Shown here piece by piece: positions 8,758-18,157 of a stretch of DNA of 55,628 nucleotides. Made by a program: the position numbers and the translations under genes. Position 1 is the stretch's first letter; the number at the start of each line of letters is the position of its first letter. Source of the DNA: Nitrospinaceae bacterium (GTDB lineage Bacteria > Nitrospinota > Nitrospinia > Nitrospinales > JACRGP01); the NCBI GenBank assembly GCA_029261575.1, contig JAJDBD010000199.1, positions 1 through 55,628 of the forward strand, given 5' to 3'. The notes under the pieces are model-generated. The model did not search any database. It saw only the letters and a list, made by a program, of their open reading frames with translations, and was not told the origin of the DNA.

Positions 8758-10044
8758 TCAGCTTCCGGAGGCTCCTCCGGCGGCGCAACGGAAGCCGACG
8801 CCGACGTTGCGAAAGTCCCGCAGGAACGCGTTGCGTTTGGCCGGGCGCAGAAAATCGACTCGGGTATTCCAGGCGCCGCCGCGAATAATTTTATAGCCGC
8901 CGCTGGGCGGGCCTTTGGGATTGTCTTTCGGACTCAGACTGTAAAAGTTTTCCAGCATCCAGTCGTTGGTCCATTCGGAGAGGTTGCCCGCCATGTCGAA
9001 CAAATCGTAACCGTTCGGCGGGAAAGATCCGACGGGAGCTGAAACGGCATAGCCGTCGTTGTGCGCGACATTTTTTATATTGAGAGCGCATTCCCCATCG
9101 CAAAAGTTCCCCTGCTTTCCCGAAAAGGTCTCGCCGGTATAAAACGTTTTATCCGATCCAGCCCTGGCGGCAAACTCCCACTCCGCCTCGGTGGGCAAAC
9201 GCTTGCCGGTATTTTTACAGTACTGGTCGGCCTCGTCCCAGGTGACGCTGTCCACCGGAAGAGCGGCGCCGGTGTATTGCGACGGGTTGGTTCCCATCAC
9301 TTTTTGAAAATCGCCCTGGGTCACTTCGTATCGATCGATTTTAAACGAGTCCAAACAAACTTCGTGCACGGGCCTCTCGTCCAGGTTCCCCGCTTCACTC
9401 CCCATTTTGAAACATCCCCCTTTGACGGCGACCAGGCTTTGCCTCACTTTGGACGGGCCGGACAGGGCGATCAATTCTTTTTGAACGATCAGGTCCATGT
9501 CCTTCACCAACTCGTAGTCCCTGTGCGACACTCCGATAAATTCTATTCTCACCTGGCTTTTGGGAACCAGTTCCAGCTTACCGGTCCGGGGAAAATACAT
9601 TCGATATTGCGGGATGGGTTCGCGGGATTTGGCTTCAATATAATTTCTCATATTGTCCTTGCCCTGGGGCGGCGCCACCACCGTTTCGTCGACGATTTCG
9701 GCCACCTCGCTTTCGGACTGGCTCTCCCAAAAGACCCGAACCTTTTTGCCGAGGGAAACGGGCATGGCCAGAATTTTAGTCGTCAACTCACCCGCTTCTT
9801 TCCATTTTTTGAAACGAATTTTGACGTCCGCCAGCGACTTCATCACGCGATAATTATTCGGCTCCACCTGCAACGCCTTTTCGTACAGGCCCTCCGCCGT
9901 TTTATAATCGTTCAGGGTAAAGGCGGCGTCGGCTTTATGAATAAAATCGTTGGCGTTTTCCGCAAACGCGACCGGGACCAGCGACCAAAAACAAACAATA
10001 TAAAAACCCAAAATTCGGTTTGATAATTTCATGCGCTTTACCAT
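8758..10044 (-). CDS. Secreted TPR protein with SUMF1/formylglycine-generating-enzyme-like domain
   Basis: A 428-residue protein with an N-terminal signal peptide (hydrophobic core about 12-28, ending VAFA), a short TPR-like helical region (about 31-95), a linker, and a SUMF1/FGE-sulfatase fold from about 205 to 424 with GGCFKMGSEAGN, RLPTEAEWEFAARAG, DMAGNLSEW and GVGFRCA. Near the C-terminus the GG[SA] motif reads IIRGGAWNTR, without the cysteine of true formylglycine-generating enzymes, so oxidase activity is unlikely and a binding or structural role is more plausible. An AAGGA lies about nine bases ahead of the ATG. Confidence 0.85.
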   Translation of the reverse strand: MVKRMKLSNRILGFYIVCFWSLVPVAFAENANDFIHKADAAFTLNDYKTAEGLYEKALQVEPNNYRVMKSLADVKIRFKKWKEAGELTTKILAMPVSLGKKVRVFWESQSESEVAEIVDETVVAPPQGKDNMRNYIEAKSREPIPQYRMYFPRTGKLELVPKSQVRIEFIGVSHRDYELVKDMDLIVQKELIALSGPSKVRQSLVAVKGGCFKMGSEAGNLDERPVHEVCLDSFKIDRYEVTQGDFQKVMGTNPSQYTGAALPVDSVTWDEADQYCKNTGKRLPTEAEWEFAARAGSDKTFYTGETFSGKQGNFCDGECALNIKNVAHNDGYAVSAPVGSFPPNGYDLFDMAGNLSEWTNDWMLENFYSLSPKDNPKGPPSGGYKIIRGGAWNTRVDFLRPAKRNAFLRDFRNVGVGFRCAAGGASGS

Positions 10045-10171
10045 TGAAATATCCTTAAATAAAAGTTCAGGAATTGTTTTTGTAGGAAGGCATTGATTAT
10101 ATCATTCCATTTCCGGAATCCAAACCAAGAGAAACAGCCCCTCCCTTCGAACGAGGCGATGTAAAAATAAT

Positions 10172-10333
10172 TCAGACCTCCGGTTTTTTCCCGGCGCTCT
10201 CGTCTTTCTTTTTGGGCGATTCTTTTTTGGGCGTTTTATTAGAGGTTTTCTGCTTCTTCAATTCCTCCCATTCTCCGCCCAAATCTTTTTTACGTTTTTC
10301 CCGTTGGGAAAAAAAATCCGTTCGTTCAATCAT
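10172..10333 (-). CDS. Small lysine-rich hypothetical protein (53 residues)
   Basis: The frame can extend to a TTG at 10384, but the ATG at 10333 is preceded by GGAGAAGGGA, an excellent ribosome binding site, so the 53-residue form is chosen. The first half (IERTDFFSQREKRKKDLGG) looks folded or helical; the second half is Lys/Ser/Glu-rich and probably disordered. I recognise no family. It is a standalone minus-strand gene between the SUMF1 gene and the HDOD gene. Confidence 0.5.
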   Translation of the reverse strand: MIERTDFFSQREKRKKDLGGEWEELKKQKTSNKTPKKESPKKKDESAGKKPEV

Positions 10334-10500
10334 TCCCTTCTCCAGAATAAAGAGAGGCCCTGATCCTGCGCCGGGCGCGTTCAAAATATATTAAGGAAAT
10401 TATATGTGGCGACGGGAAAGCTGTAAACCGTTTATGCGCGGCGATGGAGAGGAACCAAAAATTTGCAACGCGGAAATTTTGCCGGGGGACGGTTGGAGGG

Positions 10501-11346
10501 TTAAAAAAAGAAGCTCACCAGTTCATCCAGATGGGTATTGATCTCTTCGGATATCCGCTCCAATTCATCCTCGTTCAAATCCACAATTCCTACAGAATCC
10601 ATTTGCGGATCCAAATCAAAACTTCTATTGCCACAGGTGTATCCGCAGGTATTAGCGAGGATGTTCGCCAGGCTGACCGTGGCGGTTTTGAACTGGTAAT
10701 CTTCCGAGTCAAAGGGATCGTGATGATGAGCCACCGGGTCCACCAGGCTTTCGGGGAGTTTCCAGGCCCGCAATAACTCCTGGCCGACAAGCGAATGATC
10801 GTAGCCTATGACTTCCTGCTCGACCTGATAGACGGGCCGTTTTTGATCGCGGCTGATTTCCAGAACCTTCCTGGAGGCGTCGGGCAGTTTTTTGAACAAT
10901 ACCAGCTTGCCAATGTCGTGCAACATCCCCGCCAGAAACATGCTTTCCAATCCGTCTCCGCCGCGCCGGGAGGAAAGATATTTGGCGGCAAAGCCGCAGG
11001 CCAGACTGTGCTTCCAAAATTTTTTCATGTCCACCAGGTCTTTTGGAATTCCCTGAAATTGATCGGTCACCGAAGCCGCAAGAACTAGATAGCTCAACTG
11101 CTCGGTTCCCACAAAGGAAAGGGCCGTGGTGATGTTCTCCACGGGCTGGGCCAAATTATAAAACGAACTGTTGACGATTTTTAACAGCCGGGCAACCAGT
11201 GCGGAATCGCTGCTAATGATTTTCCCCAGATCGTCAAACGAGGTCTCCGAATTGTCGAGCGCCGCTTTTAATCTGAAATAAACCTCCGGCAGGGAAGAGA
11301 CCCAATCGCCGATCAAATCGGTTTGCATTTTGGCTGAAGTTGGCAT
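10501..11346 (-). CDS. HDOD domain signalling protein
   Basis: A 281-residue single-domain HDOD protein, from a degenerate HD-hydrolase family found in signalling and stress regulation. Typical blocks are SSLPEVYFRL, SDSALVARLLKIVNSSFY, AGMLHDIGKLVLF (keeping an HD pair) and the DHSLVGQELLRAWKLP segment. No receiver, GGDEF or EAL domain is attached. A TTG at 11364 would add six residues; I prefer the ATG at 11346 because TTGGAG upstream can serve as ribosome binding site and a sigma-70-like promoter lies just beyond it. Confidence 0.88.
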   Translation of the reverse strand: MPTSAKMQTDLIGDWVSSLPEVYFRLKAALDNSETSFDDLGKIISSDSALVARLLKIVNSSFYNLAQPVENITTALSFVGTEQLSYLVLAASVTDQFQGIPKDLVDMKKFWKHSLACGFAAKYLSSRRGGDGLESMFLAGMLHDIGKLVLFKKLPDASRKVLEISRDQKRPVYQVEQEVIGYDHSLVGQELLRAWKLPESLVDPVAHHHDPFDSEDYQFKTATVSLANILANTCGYTCGNRSFDLDPQMDSVGIVDLNEDELERISEEINTHLDELVSFFF

Positions 11347-11379
11347 AGAGGAAAAGAACTCCAAGTAATTCCGAGGTCT

Positions 11380-11407
11380 ATTAAATTAACATACCCTGTT
11401 AATTCAA
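11380..11407 (-). promoter_or_regulatory. Probable sigma-70-type promoter of the HDOD gene
   Basis: On the minus strand, TTGAAT (11407-11402) is followed after 16 bases by TTTAAT (11385-11380). That is four of six matches to TTGACA and five of six to TATAAT. Initiation would fall near 11373, upstream of the GGAG and ATG of the HDOD gene. The call rests on consensus match only. Confidence 0.45.
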
Positions 11408-11447
11408 ACTAGCGCTTATTTAGTAGATCGTGTCTTGATCGCCCCTA

Positions 11448-13262
11448 TCAATCTAGCTCAAATTCCGTTCGCCAGTAGACGTCGTCCTTGAGCGGGGGTT
11501 GTTCTTTTTTATCGAGGATCAAATTTTCCAAAACCAGATAGTCCATCTCGGTGCGCATGAAACACAGATAGGCCTCTTGCGGCGTACAAACGATGGGCTC
11601 GCCCCGCACGTTAAAAGAGGTGTTGATGATGAGAGGACAACCGGTTTGGCTTTCAAACTTTTTGATCAGATCGTAATAGCGCGGGTTGGTTTCGCGGTCG
11701 ACGGTCTGGATGCGCGCGGAATAATCGACGTGCGTGATGGCGGGCGCCTCGGAACGGGACACGTTCAGCAAATCGATTCCGAACAACTTTTTTTGTTCTT
11801 CGGAGGGTTCCAGGCGTTTGTCCTTTCGGACGCCCGCGACCAGCAACATGTAGGGGCTGACCGAGTCCATCTCAAACCATTGTCCGACTTTTTCACGGAG
11901 AACCGAGGGGGCAAAGGGACGAAAAGATTCGCGGTTTTTAATTTTGAGGTTCATGACGGACTGCATCGTGGGACTGCGCGCGTCGCCGATGATACTTCGT
12001 CCGCCCAGGGCGCGGGGGCCAAACTCCATTCTTCCCTGGAACCAACCGACGACTTTTTCTTCCTGCAATTTCTGAGCGACGTCTTGGGTCAGGTCGTCTT
12101 CGCCGCATTCCTTATAGGGGAGGCCGTTCTGGTCCAGAAATTCCTTGATCGCCTGGGTTTCAAAACGCGGACCCAGGTAAGAACCCTTCATCTGGTCCTT
12201 GCCGTTTTCCTTGCGTTCATTGTTCAACACCTGATGCCAGATGTACAAGGCGACGCCCAACGCTCCGCCGGCGTCCCCCGCCGCGGGTTGGATCCAGATA
12301 TTGTCGAATATTTTTTCCTTGAGGATTTTTCCGTTGCCAACGCAGTTGAGGGCCACGCCTCCGGCCAGACAAAGATTTTTCATGCCCGTGGATTCACGAA
12401 CATGCCGGGCCATGTTCAACATGATCTCTTCCGTGACCGCTTGCATGGAGGCGGCGATATCCATCTCCCGCTGGGTGAGCGGGGACTCGGGCTTTCTGGC
12501 GGGCGCTCCAAACAGGTCGGCGAACTTTTTGTTGGTCATCGTCAGGCCGGCAAGAAAATCAAAATATTCCATATTCATGCGGAACGACCCGTCCGGCTTG
12601 ATGTCGAGTATATTGTCGCGGATCAAATCGACGTAGTTGGGCCGACCGTAAGGGGCGAGGCCCATGACTTTATACTCGCCGCTGTTGACCTTGAACCCAA
12701 GGTAGTAAGTGAAAGCGGAATAAAACAGGCCGAGAGAGTGGGGAAACCTTAATTCCCGGATCATTTCCAGATGGTTGCCCTTGCCCAGGCCGACGCTACT
12801 GGTGGCCCATTCCCCCACGCCGTCCATGGTCAAAACGGCGGCTTCGGAAAATGGAGAAGGGAAGAACGCGCTGGCGGCGTGGGACTCGTGATGTTCGGCG
12901 AAGAGCACGGGACCGGAATAGTTCAGGGCCTCGCGAATATTTTTCCGGGTCCACAATTTTTCCTTGAGCCAGAGTGGGAGCGATTTTAAATAAGAGCGGA
13001 TTCCTCTAGGTGCGACGCTGAGGTAGGTCTCCAAAATGCGCTCAAACTTAATGAAGGGCTTGTCGTAGAAACCGACGTAGTCCAGATCGGCGACGCTAAT
13101 TCCGCCTTCTTTCAAACAATATTCGACGGCATTTTTGGGGAAATCGGGATCGTGTTTCTTCCGCGTAAAGCGTTCCTCTTGAGCGGCGGCGACAATTTCC
13201 CCGTCCTGCACCAGGCAGGCGGCGGAGTCGTGATAATACGCGGAAATTCCAAGTATGTTCAT
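11448..13262 (-). CDS. Carbamoyltransferase (NodU/CmcH family)
   Basis: A 604-residue enzyme with the NodU/TobZ two-domain layout: an N-terminal ASKHA-fold domain with YYHDSAA (9-15) and HHESHAASAF (124-133), and a C-terminal YrdC-like carbamoylation domain with FQGRMEFGPRALGGRSIIGD (about 404-423). The family transfers carbamoyl from carbamoyl phosphate via carbamoyl-AMP to a hydroxyl of a sugar or natural product. It is the last gene of the FucNAc operon, 58 bases after the glycosyltransferase, so a carbamoylated surface sugar is the likely product (inference). Confidence 0.92.
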   Translation of the reverse strand: MNILGISAYYHDSAACLVQDGEIVAAAQEERFTRKKHDPDFPKNAVEYCLKEGGISVADLDYVGFYDKPFIKFERILETYLSVAPRGIRSYLKSLPLWLKEKLWTRKNIREALNYSGPVLFAEHHESHAASAFFPSPFSEAAVLTMDGVGEWATSSVGLGKGNHLEMIRELRFPHSLGLFYSAFTYYLGFKVNSGEYKVMGLAPYGRPNYVDLIRDNILDIKPDGSFRMNMEYFDFLAGLTMTNKKFADLFGAPARKPESPLTQREMDIAASMQAVTEEIMLNMARHVRESTGMKNLCLAGGVALNCVGNGKILKEKIFDNIWIQPAAGDAGGALGVALYIWHQVLNNERKENGKDQMKGSYLGPRFETQAIKEFLDQNGLPYKECGEDDLTQDVAQKLQEEKVVGWFQGRMEFGPRALGGRSIIGDARSPTMQSVMNLKIKNRESFRPFAPSVLREKVGQWFEMDSVSPYMLLVAGVRKDKRLEPSEEQKKLFGIDLLNVSRSEAPAITHVDYSARIQTVDRETNPRYYDLIKKFESQTGCPLIINTSFNVRGEPIVCTPQEAYLCFMRTEMDYLVLENLILDKKEQPPLKDDVYWRTEFELD

Positions 13263-13320
13263 TTTGCCTTTAATTTATTCGAACCGATTGGGATCAAAAT
13301 GAAAAAGAAATTTGATTCTA

Positions 13321-14544
13321 CTAAATACGCCGACGGATTCCTTCAATTTTTTTCATCAACTCCGACCAGGCGGCGAGCGTTTTTTCCATTCCAAAGGTTT
13401 CATGCGCCAAACTCCGGGCTTTGGTTCCAAGCTCTGGCAAGGATTCCCATTGCCGGTAGGCTTGCAAAATAATTTCTTTAAGCGCCTCGGGATCGCCAGG
13501 CGGAGAGACAAACCCGACGCCTTCCTTCTGGATAAACCGGCTCAACCCGCTTTCGGGTTCGACGACCGCCAGGACCGGGCGCCCCTGAGCCAGATAACCG
13601 ATTGTCTTGCTGGGGAACGCAACTTTGTAAACGTCCTCTTTTAAGGAAATAAGTCCAAGATCGGCGGTTTGCATGGCCTTCTCGGCCACGGCGACGGATT
13701 GCCGCGGACAAAAAAACAGGGTTCTGTTCAAAATTTCCTTTCCCTGTTCCCTCAGGCGTTCCTCGTAAAGCCCTTCGCCCATGAAAAAAAATTCAATACA
13801 TTCCTCGTCTTTAAGAAGCAGGGCGGCGGCGATGACCGTTTCCAATCCCTGGAACATGCCGATATTGCCGGCGAACAATATCCGAAACTTTCCTGGAGGT
13901 TTTACGACCTCTTTGGGGAGTTCGCAGTCGGTTTCCGGCTCCGGTAGAATGAAACTGTTGATGATATGAAAACGCCCGCCGTCGTCCATTCCGCGCGACG
14001 TCAGAGTATTTTTCATGTCCTCGGACAACACCACTATAGCGTCGGCATTCTCGCAGTTTGCCCGGTCGATCTTCAACATCCAATCGTACAGTCGGGGGTT
14101 TTGGATGAACCCGCCCAGGCGGCCCACTTCGGGATAGACGTCTTCGCACTGGTAAACAAATGCCGCGCCGCTTCTGGTCGCCGCGGCTCGAACCGCCCAG
14201 CCCATGAACACGGGCGGAAAGGAGGTGGTCATGAGGACGTCGTATTTCTCATGGGTCGATACATGAAGCAAAATTCGCATTGAAAAAATCAGGATATTTA
14301 TTATGCGGGTCAGAAACTGGTTTTGCTTTTCCGGAAAGATGGGGACGCGAAAGACTTTGAATGCGTTTTGATTTTCCAGCCCGGGGGGCATGGGGAAATC
14401 CCGCTGTCTGGAAAACGCCTGCCGTGCGCCGAGAACGGTCACCTCGTGCCCGTCTTCAATCCAGCGTCGGACGATGTGCGGGAGCATGGCGGCCAGAGGC
14501 GTATCGTCGGGCCAAAAAAATCGGGTAACGATGAGTATTTTCAT
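13321..14544 (-). CDS. Glycosyltransferase family 4 (WbuB-like, putative FucNAc transferase)
   Basis: A 407-residue GT-B glycosyltransferase. The N-terminus MKILIVTRFFWPDDTP and the C-terminal donor-site region (SKTIGYLAQGRPVLAVVE, about 312-329) fit GT4. The gene directly follows capE-capF-wecB. This is the same order as fnlA-fnlB-fnlC-wbuB in E. coli O-antigen loci, where WbuB is assigned as L-FucNAc transferase; the acceptor and specificity here are inferred from that synteny. It starts 25 bases after the epimerase gene ends. Confidence 0.85.
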   Translation of the reverse strand: MKILIVTRFFWPDDTPLAAMLPHIVRRWIEDGHEVTVLGARQAFSRQRDFPMPPGLENQNAFKVFRVPIFPEKQNQFLTRIINILIFSMRILLHVSTHEKYDVLMTTSFPPVFMGWAVRAAATRSGAAFVYQCEDVYPEVGRLGGFIQNPRLYDWMLKIDRANCENADAIVVLSEDMKNTLTSRGMDDGGRFHIINSFILPEPETDCELPKEVVKPPGKFRILFAGNIGMFQGLETVIAAALLLKDEECIEFFFMGEGLYEERLREQGKEILNRTLFFCPRQSVAVAEKAMQTADLGLISLKEDVYKVAFPSKTIGYLAQGRPVLAVVEPESGLSRFIQKEGVGFVSPPGDPEALKEIILQAYRQWESLPELGTKARSLAHETFGMEKTLAAWSELMKKIEGIRRRI

Positions 14545-14569
14545 TGAAGCTACGGAAGGAATCTAAAAA

Positions 14570-15718
14570 TCAATTGTAATCGTGGAGTTCGACGTTCTTC
14601 CACCGATGGCAAAGCCGGGCCGTGCCCGTTATTAAATTCACCACTCTTTGGGACACGTTGTCCACGAGATAATCGGCGGGCGTGGGCGGCGGCGAGCCTT
14701 CGGCGTATGGGCGAACGGCTTGATCGATACATTGCAATATCGCCGCAGGATCCAGGCCGGAGATAAGAATACTGCCGGTATCCAGCCCCTCCGGACGCTC
14801 CATTGCGTTGCGGATGGTGACGGCGGGGAAACCCAGCAGGGAGGATTCTTCCGTGATCGTTCCGCTGTCGGACAAAACGCAATAGGCGTTTTTCTGAAGC
14901 TTGTTGTAGTCGAAATACCCAAAGGGTTTTGGAAACTGGACGCGCGGGTCGACGACCTTCTGCGGAAGATTTTCCAGCCGGCTCCGGGTTCGGGGATGGG
15001 TGGACACGACGACGGGCATGTCGTAAACATCGCAGGCTCGATTGAAAGCTTCCAGCGCCTGGAGCAGGTTTTGATTACTGTCGACGTTTTCCTCGCGATG
15101 AATGCTGGCGAGAATGTATTTGCCGCGCTCCAGATCCAGGCTGTCCAATACGGCGGAGCGTTCGATATCGCTCGCAAAATGATCCAACACTTCTTTCATC
15201 GGCGAGCCGGTGAGATAAATATACCGGTGCGGCAAGCCTTCGGAAAGCAGGTGGCGCCGGGCGTGCTCGGTGTAGACGAGATTGAAGTCGGCGATGTGGT
15301 CGATGATTTTGCGGTTGATCTCTTCGGGAACGTTGGGGTCGAAGCAACGGTTGCCCGCCTCCATATGGTACAAGGGAATTTTCATCCTCCGGGCCATGAT
15401 TCCTGCGATGGAGCTGTTGGTGTCGCCGAGGATCAACGCCGCGTCGGGGCGCTCTTTCTGAAAAACCTTTTCCACCGAAGAAAGAATACCGCCCAGCGTG
15501 GCGCCCAACGACCCGGCGTCCACTTCGAGAAAATGGTCGGGCTTGGGTATTCTAAGTTCGCTAAAAAAAATTTCGTTCAGCTCATGATCGTAATTCTGTC
15601 CGGTGTGAATCAATTTATGATCCACCGATTCGTTGAGCCTGGCGATGACGCGGGACAATCGAATGATCTCCGGGCGCGTGCCGAGTATGGTCGCGACTTT
15701 AAGTTTTGAAGAGGCCAT
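14570..15718 (-). CDS. UDP-N-acetylglucosamine 2-epimerase-type enzyme (WecB/CapG/FnlC)
   Basis: A 382-residue non-hydrolysing UDP-HexNAc 2-epimerase with GTRPEIIRLSRVI (12-24), HTGQNYD, LGDTNSSIAG, HMEAGNRCFD and the Glu/His region ending SDSGTITEES. In the FucNAc pathway this enzyme (CapG/FnlC/WbjD) converts UDP-2-acetamido-2,6-dideoxy-L-talose to UDP-N-acetyl-L-fucosamine. The general family is certain. The CapG assignment over housekeeping WecB follows from its place four bases after capF. Confidence 0.92.
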   Translation of the reverse strand: MASSKLKVATILGTRPEIIRLSRVIARLNESVDHKLIHTGQNYDHELNEIFFSELRIPKPDHFLEVDAGSLGATLGGILSSVEKVFQKERPDAALILGDTNSSIAGIMARRMKIPLYHMEAGNRCFDPNVPEEINRKIIDHIADFNLVYTEHARRHLLSEGLPHRYIYLTGSPMKEVLDHFASDIERSAVLDSLDLERGKYILASIHREENVDSNQNLLQALEAFNRACDVYDMPVVVSTHPRTRSRLENLPQKVVDPRVQFPKPFGYFDYNKLQKNAYCVLSDSGTITEESSLLGFPAVTIRNAMERPEGLDTGSILISGLDPAAILQCIDQAVRPYAEGSPPPTPADYLVDNVSQRVVNLITGTARLCHRWKNVELHDYN

Positions 15719-15722
15719 GAAT

Positions 15723-16880
15723 TCAGGAACCTGAGCTAACGGATTCGGTTAAAACGACGGGCTCGGGAATGGTATCGGTCGCGCTGGGATCGTAAATCTC
15801 ATGCGCCCAAAACAGCGTCAACAACTCCGTATCCCCGGTATTGGCGATCGTATGAGTGTGCAGGGTGGGAATGTCGATGTATTGCGGTCGATCCCCGCTC
15901 ACCTCAAATTTCACGATTTCATCTTTAAACATCCGTCGCAGACAAATTTCCGCCCGGCCCCGGACGACAAGGAACCGTTCCAGTTTGGACAGATGATAAT
16001 GGTTTCCCCGCGTGATTCCCGGTTTGGTGGTGGAGACAAAGGACTGGCCTCCGTTCAAATTTTTAACCGCCTCGAACAAATGCCCCCGATCGTCTTCATG
16101 GAGCTGCAAATCCCGGGGATAGGCCTGGGGAAACAGATAGGACCGATAGGTGTTGAAAAGCGCCAGGTCCAGCCGGTCGCGCAGGTCGGGAATGATATGG
16201 GCCTCGTAAGAGTCAGCCATGGCGCGGAGTTTCTCCAACAGTTCGCTCACCATCATGGGAACTCCCTCTACGGTAATATCGCCGGTTTTTTTGGTCAGGA
16301 GCAAGTCGTAAATAATTTCGGCGACTGTTTGCGCGTGGGCCAACTCCAGCGGCGAGTCGTCAATGATTTGCGGCGCCTCGCCCTGGGCCAGTTGATGGCA
16401 GAAGGTGGAAACGACGGAATTATAAAACGGCTTGCCACACTCGCCAAAGACATGCGGCAAAATCATATTGCTGAATTCGCCGCCCGATTTTTTGGCCCAC
16501 TGCCGAAAATGCTCGGCGCAAATTCTTTTTGACCGACCGTAGGAACCCTCTTTATATATGTGGGTGGAGGATGAAAAAATTATATGCGCCTGGCTTTTCT
16601 GCCGCTCGCAACTTTTCACCAAATCCTCCGCCAGCCGGATGTTGACGGTTTCCAATTCCACGCTGTCGCCCCGGTTCATTCCCGCGAGATGCACGATGGC
16701 GTCGCAGGAGCGGACGAAATCGTCCAGGGCGTTGGGATCGGCGAAGGTCGAACGGTTGGCGACCTTGACGGTCACGCCCGCCTGCCCGTTCAAAAAGGCG
16801 CGCAGGCGCCAGCCAATCATGCCTTCCGCTCCGGTGATCCCAACGATGATTTTTTCTTGCGATGACGAAGATTCCGGCAC
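15723..16880 (-). CDS. capF: Bifunctional CapF/FnlB: NAD(P)-dependent reductase with C-terminal cupin
   Basis: A 385-residue two-domain enzyme. Residues 1 to about 250 form an SDR domain with the nucleotide motif GAEGMIGWRLRAF (17-29); the rest is a cupin with HYHLSKLERFLVVRGRAEI and PTLHTHTIANTGD histidine-rich metal-site blocks. In Staphylococcus CapF the cupin does C-3 epimerisation and the SDR domain does C-4 reduction, giving UDP-L-TalNAc. The start is a GTG (16880), four bases after the capE stop. Length and domain order match the family. Confidence 0.92.
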   Translation of the reverse strand: MPESSSSQEKIIVGITGAEGMIGWRLRAFLNGQAGVTVKVANRSTFADPNALDDFVRSCDAIVHLAGMNRGDSVELETVNIRLAEDLVKSCERQKSQAHIIFSSSTHIYKEGSYGRSKRICAEHFRQWAKKSGGEFSNMILPHVFGECGKPFYNSVVSTFCHQLAQGEAPQIIDDSPLELAHAQTVAEIIYDLLLTKKTGDITVEGVPMMVSELLEKLRAMADSYEAHIIPDLRDRLDLALFNTYRSYLFPQAYPRDLQLHEDDRGHLFEAVKNLNGGQSFVSTTKPGITRGNHYHLSKLERFLVVRGRAEICLRRMFKDEIVKFEVSGDRPQYIDIPTLHTHTIANTGDTELLTLFWAHEIYDPSATDTIPEPVVLTESVSSGS

Positions 16881-16884
16881 GGGA

Positions 16885-17901
16885 TCAGTCCTTCAATGCC
16901 GCCTGAACTTCCGGCAGAGTTAACAACAGCGTTTCAATTTCTTCCACGGACAACTGGACGGTGTTTCCCGAAGTGTAGTCCTCCGTAGCGGCCTCTTCGG
17001 GGTCGCCTTCGACAAAATATTTATTGTAATTGAGATCCCGCGCGTCCATTTTCACCCGATAATAATCGCCCATGTCCTCGGCCTGCCGCAATTCCTCGCG
17101 GGTCGCCAGGGTTTCGTGGATTTTTTCGCCGTGGCGCATGCCGATGACTTTTACGGAAACTTTGGAATCGAAAATATTTTTCAGGGCCTGGACCAGGTCG
17201 CCGATCGTGCAGGAAGGCGCCTTGCGTATAAAAATATCGCCCTGCCTGCCGTTTTGAAACGCAAACACCACCAGCTCGATGGCCGCGCTGAGGGGCAACA
17301 TGAATCGCGTCATCTCCGGCAACGTCAGGGTGATCTCGCGATCGGCTTTTATCTGGTTGATGAATAACGGAATCACCGAGCCTCTGGAAAGCATCACGTT
17401 TCCATAACGGACGCTGGCGATCAGGGTGTCGTCCTCGCCGAGGTTTCTGGAAAACGCGCGGGCCGCTTTTTCCATCAACGCCTTGGTCATGCCCATGGTA
17501 TTGATGGGATAGACCGCCTTGTCCGTGCTCAGGCAAACGACCTTGGAGACGCCCGCTTGCAGAGCGGACGCCAGGACGTTCTGGCTTCCGAGCACATTGG
17601 TCTGAACCGCTTCCATCGGAAAAAATTCGCAGGAGGGAACCTGCTTCAACGCGGCGGCGTGGAACACATAGTCCACATTCCGCATCGCCCCGTCGACGCT
17701 GGAGCGGTCGCGAACGTCGCCGATATAAAATTTTATTTTTGGATTGTCCAGACCCCGCCGCATTTCATCCTGCTTCAACTCATCGCGGCTGAATATCCGA
17801 ACTTCCCTGAAAGATTCGTTGGCAAGATATTTTAAAAACGCGTGGCCAAAGGACCCGGTGCCTCCGGTTATTAAAATAGATTTGTCTTCAAATGAACTCA
17901 C
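16885..17901 (-). CDS. capE: UDP-GlcNAc 4,6-dehydratase/5-epimerase (CapE/FnlA)
   Basis: A 338-residue short-chain dehydrogenase of the polysaccharide-biosynthesis (CapD-like) family, the first enzyme of UDP-FucNAc synthesis. It has GGTGSFGHAFLKYL (13-26) for NAD(P) and STDKAVYPINTMGMTKAL in the active site. There Met stands where classical SDRs have the catalytic Tyr, as is known for the CapE/FnlA group. It starts with GTG and is the first gene of the five-gene minus-strand operon. Its promoter should lie in the 256-base gap shared with the divergent glycosyltransferase. Confidence 0.93.
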   Translation of the reverse strand: MSSFEDKSILITGGTGSFGHAFLKYLANESFREVRIFSRDELKQDEMRRGLDNPKIKFYIGDVRDRSSVDGAMRNVDYVFHAAALKQVPSCEFFPMEAVQTNVLGSQNVLASALQAGVSKVVCLSTDKAVYPINTMGMTKALMEKAARAFSRNLGEDDTLIASVRYGNVMLSRGSVIPLFINQIKADREITLTLPEMTRFMLPLSAAIELVVFAFQNGRQGDIFIRKAPSCTIGDLVQALKNIFDSKVSVKVIGMRHGEKIHETLATREELRQAEDMGDYYRVKMDARDLNYNKYFVEGDPEEAATEDYTSGNTVQLSVEEIETLLLTLPEVQAALKD

Positions 17902-18157
17902 GCGAATCCTTTTTGATTGTTAGGGCGTGGATCGGGAGGCGCGACCTGCTTATCAAAAAGATCGAAAAAGCCGTTCCCGCATCCGCAATGTTTGCGTCAA
18001 TATAACAAAACGGCAAATCAAACGAAATCAAATTAAATCCCCTCCTTCGGGCAGAAAACGTCCCGCCGCCTTGAATTTAGCCGCCAATTTGGCAATAATC
18101 CATTGGAGCGAAAAACGCTTCAACAACCCTTCTTGGCCCCATCGCCTTTAGGACCTC

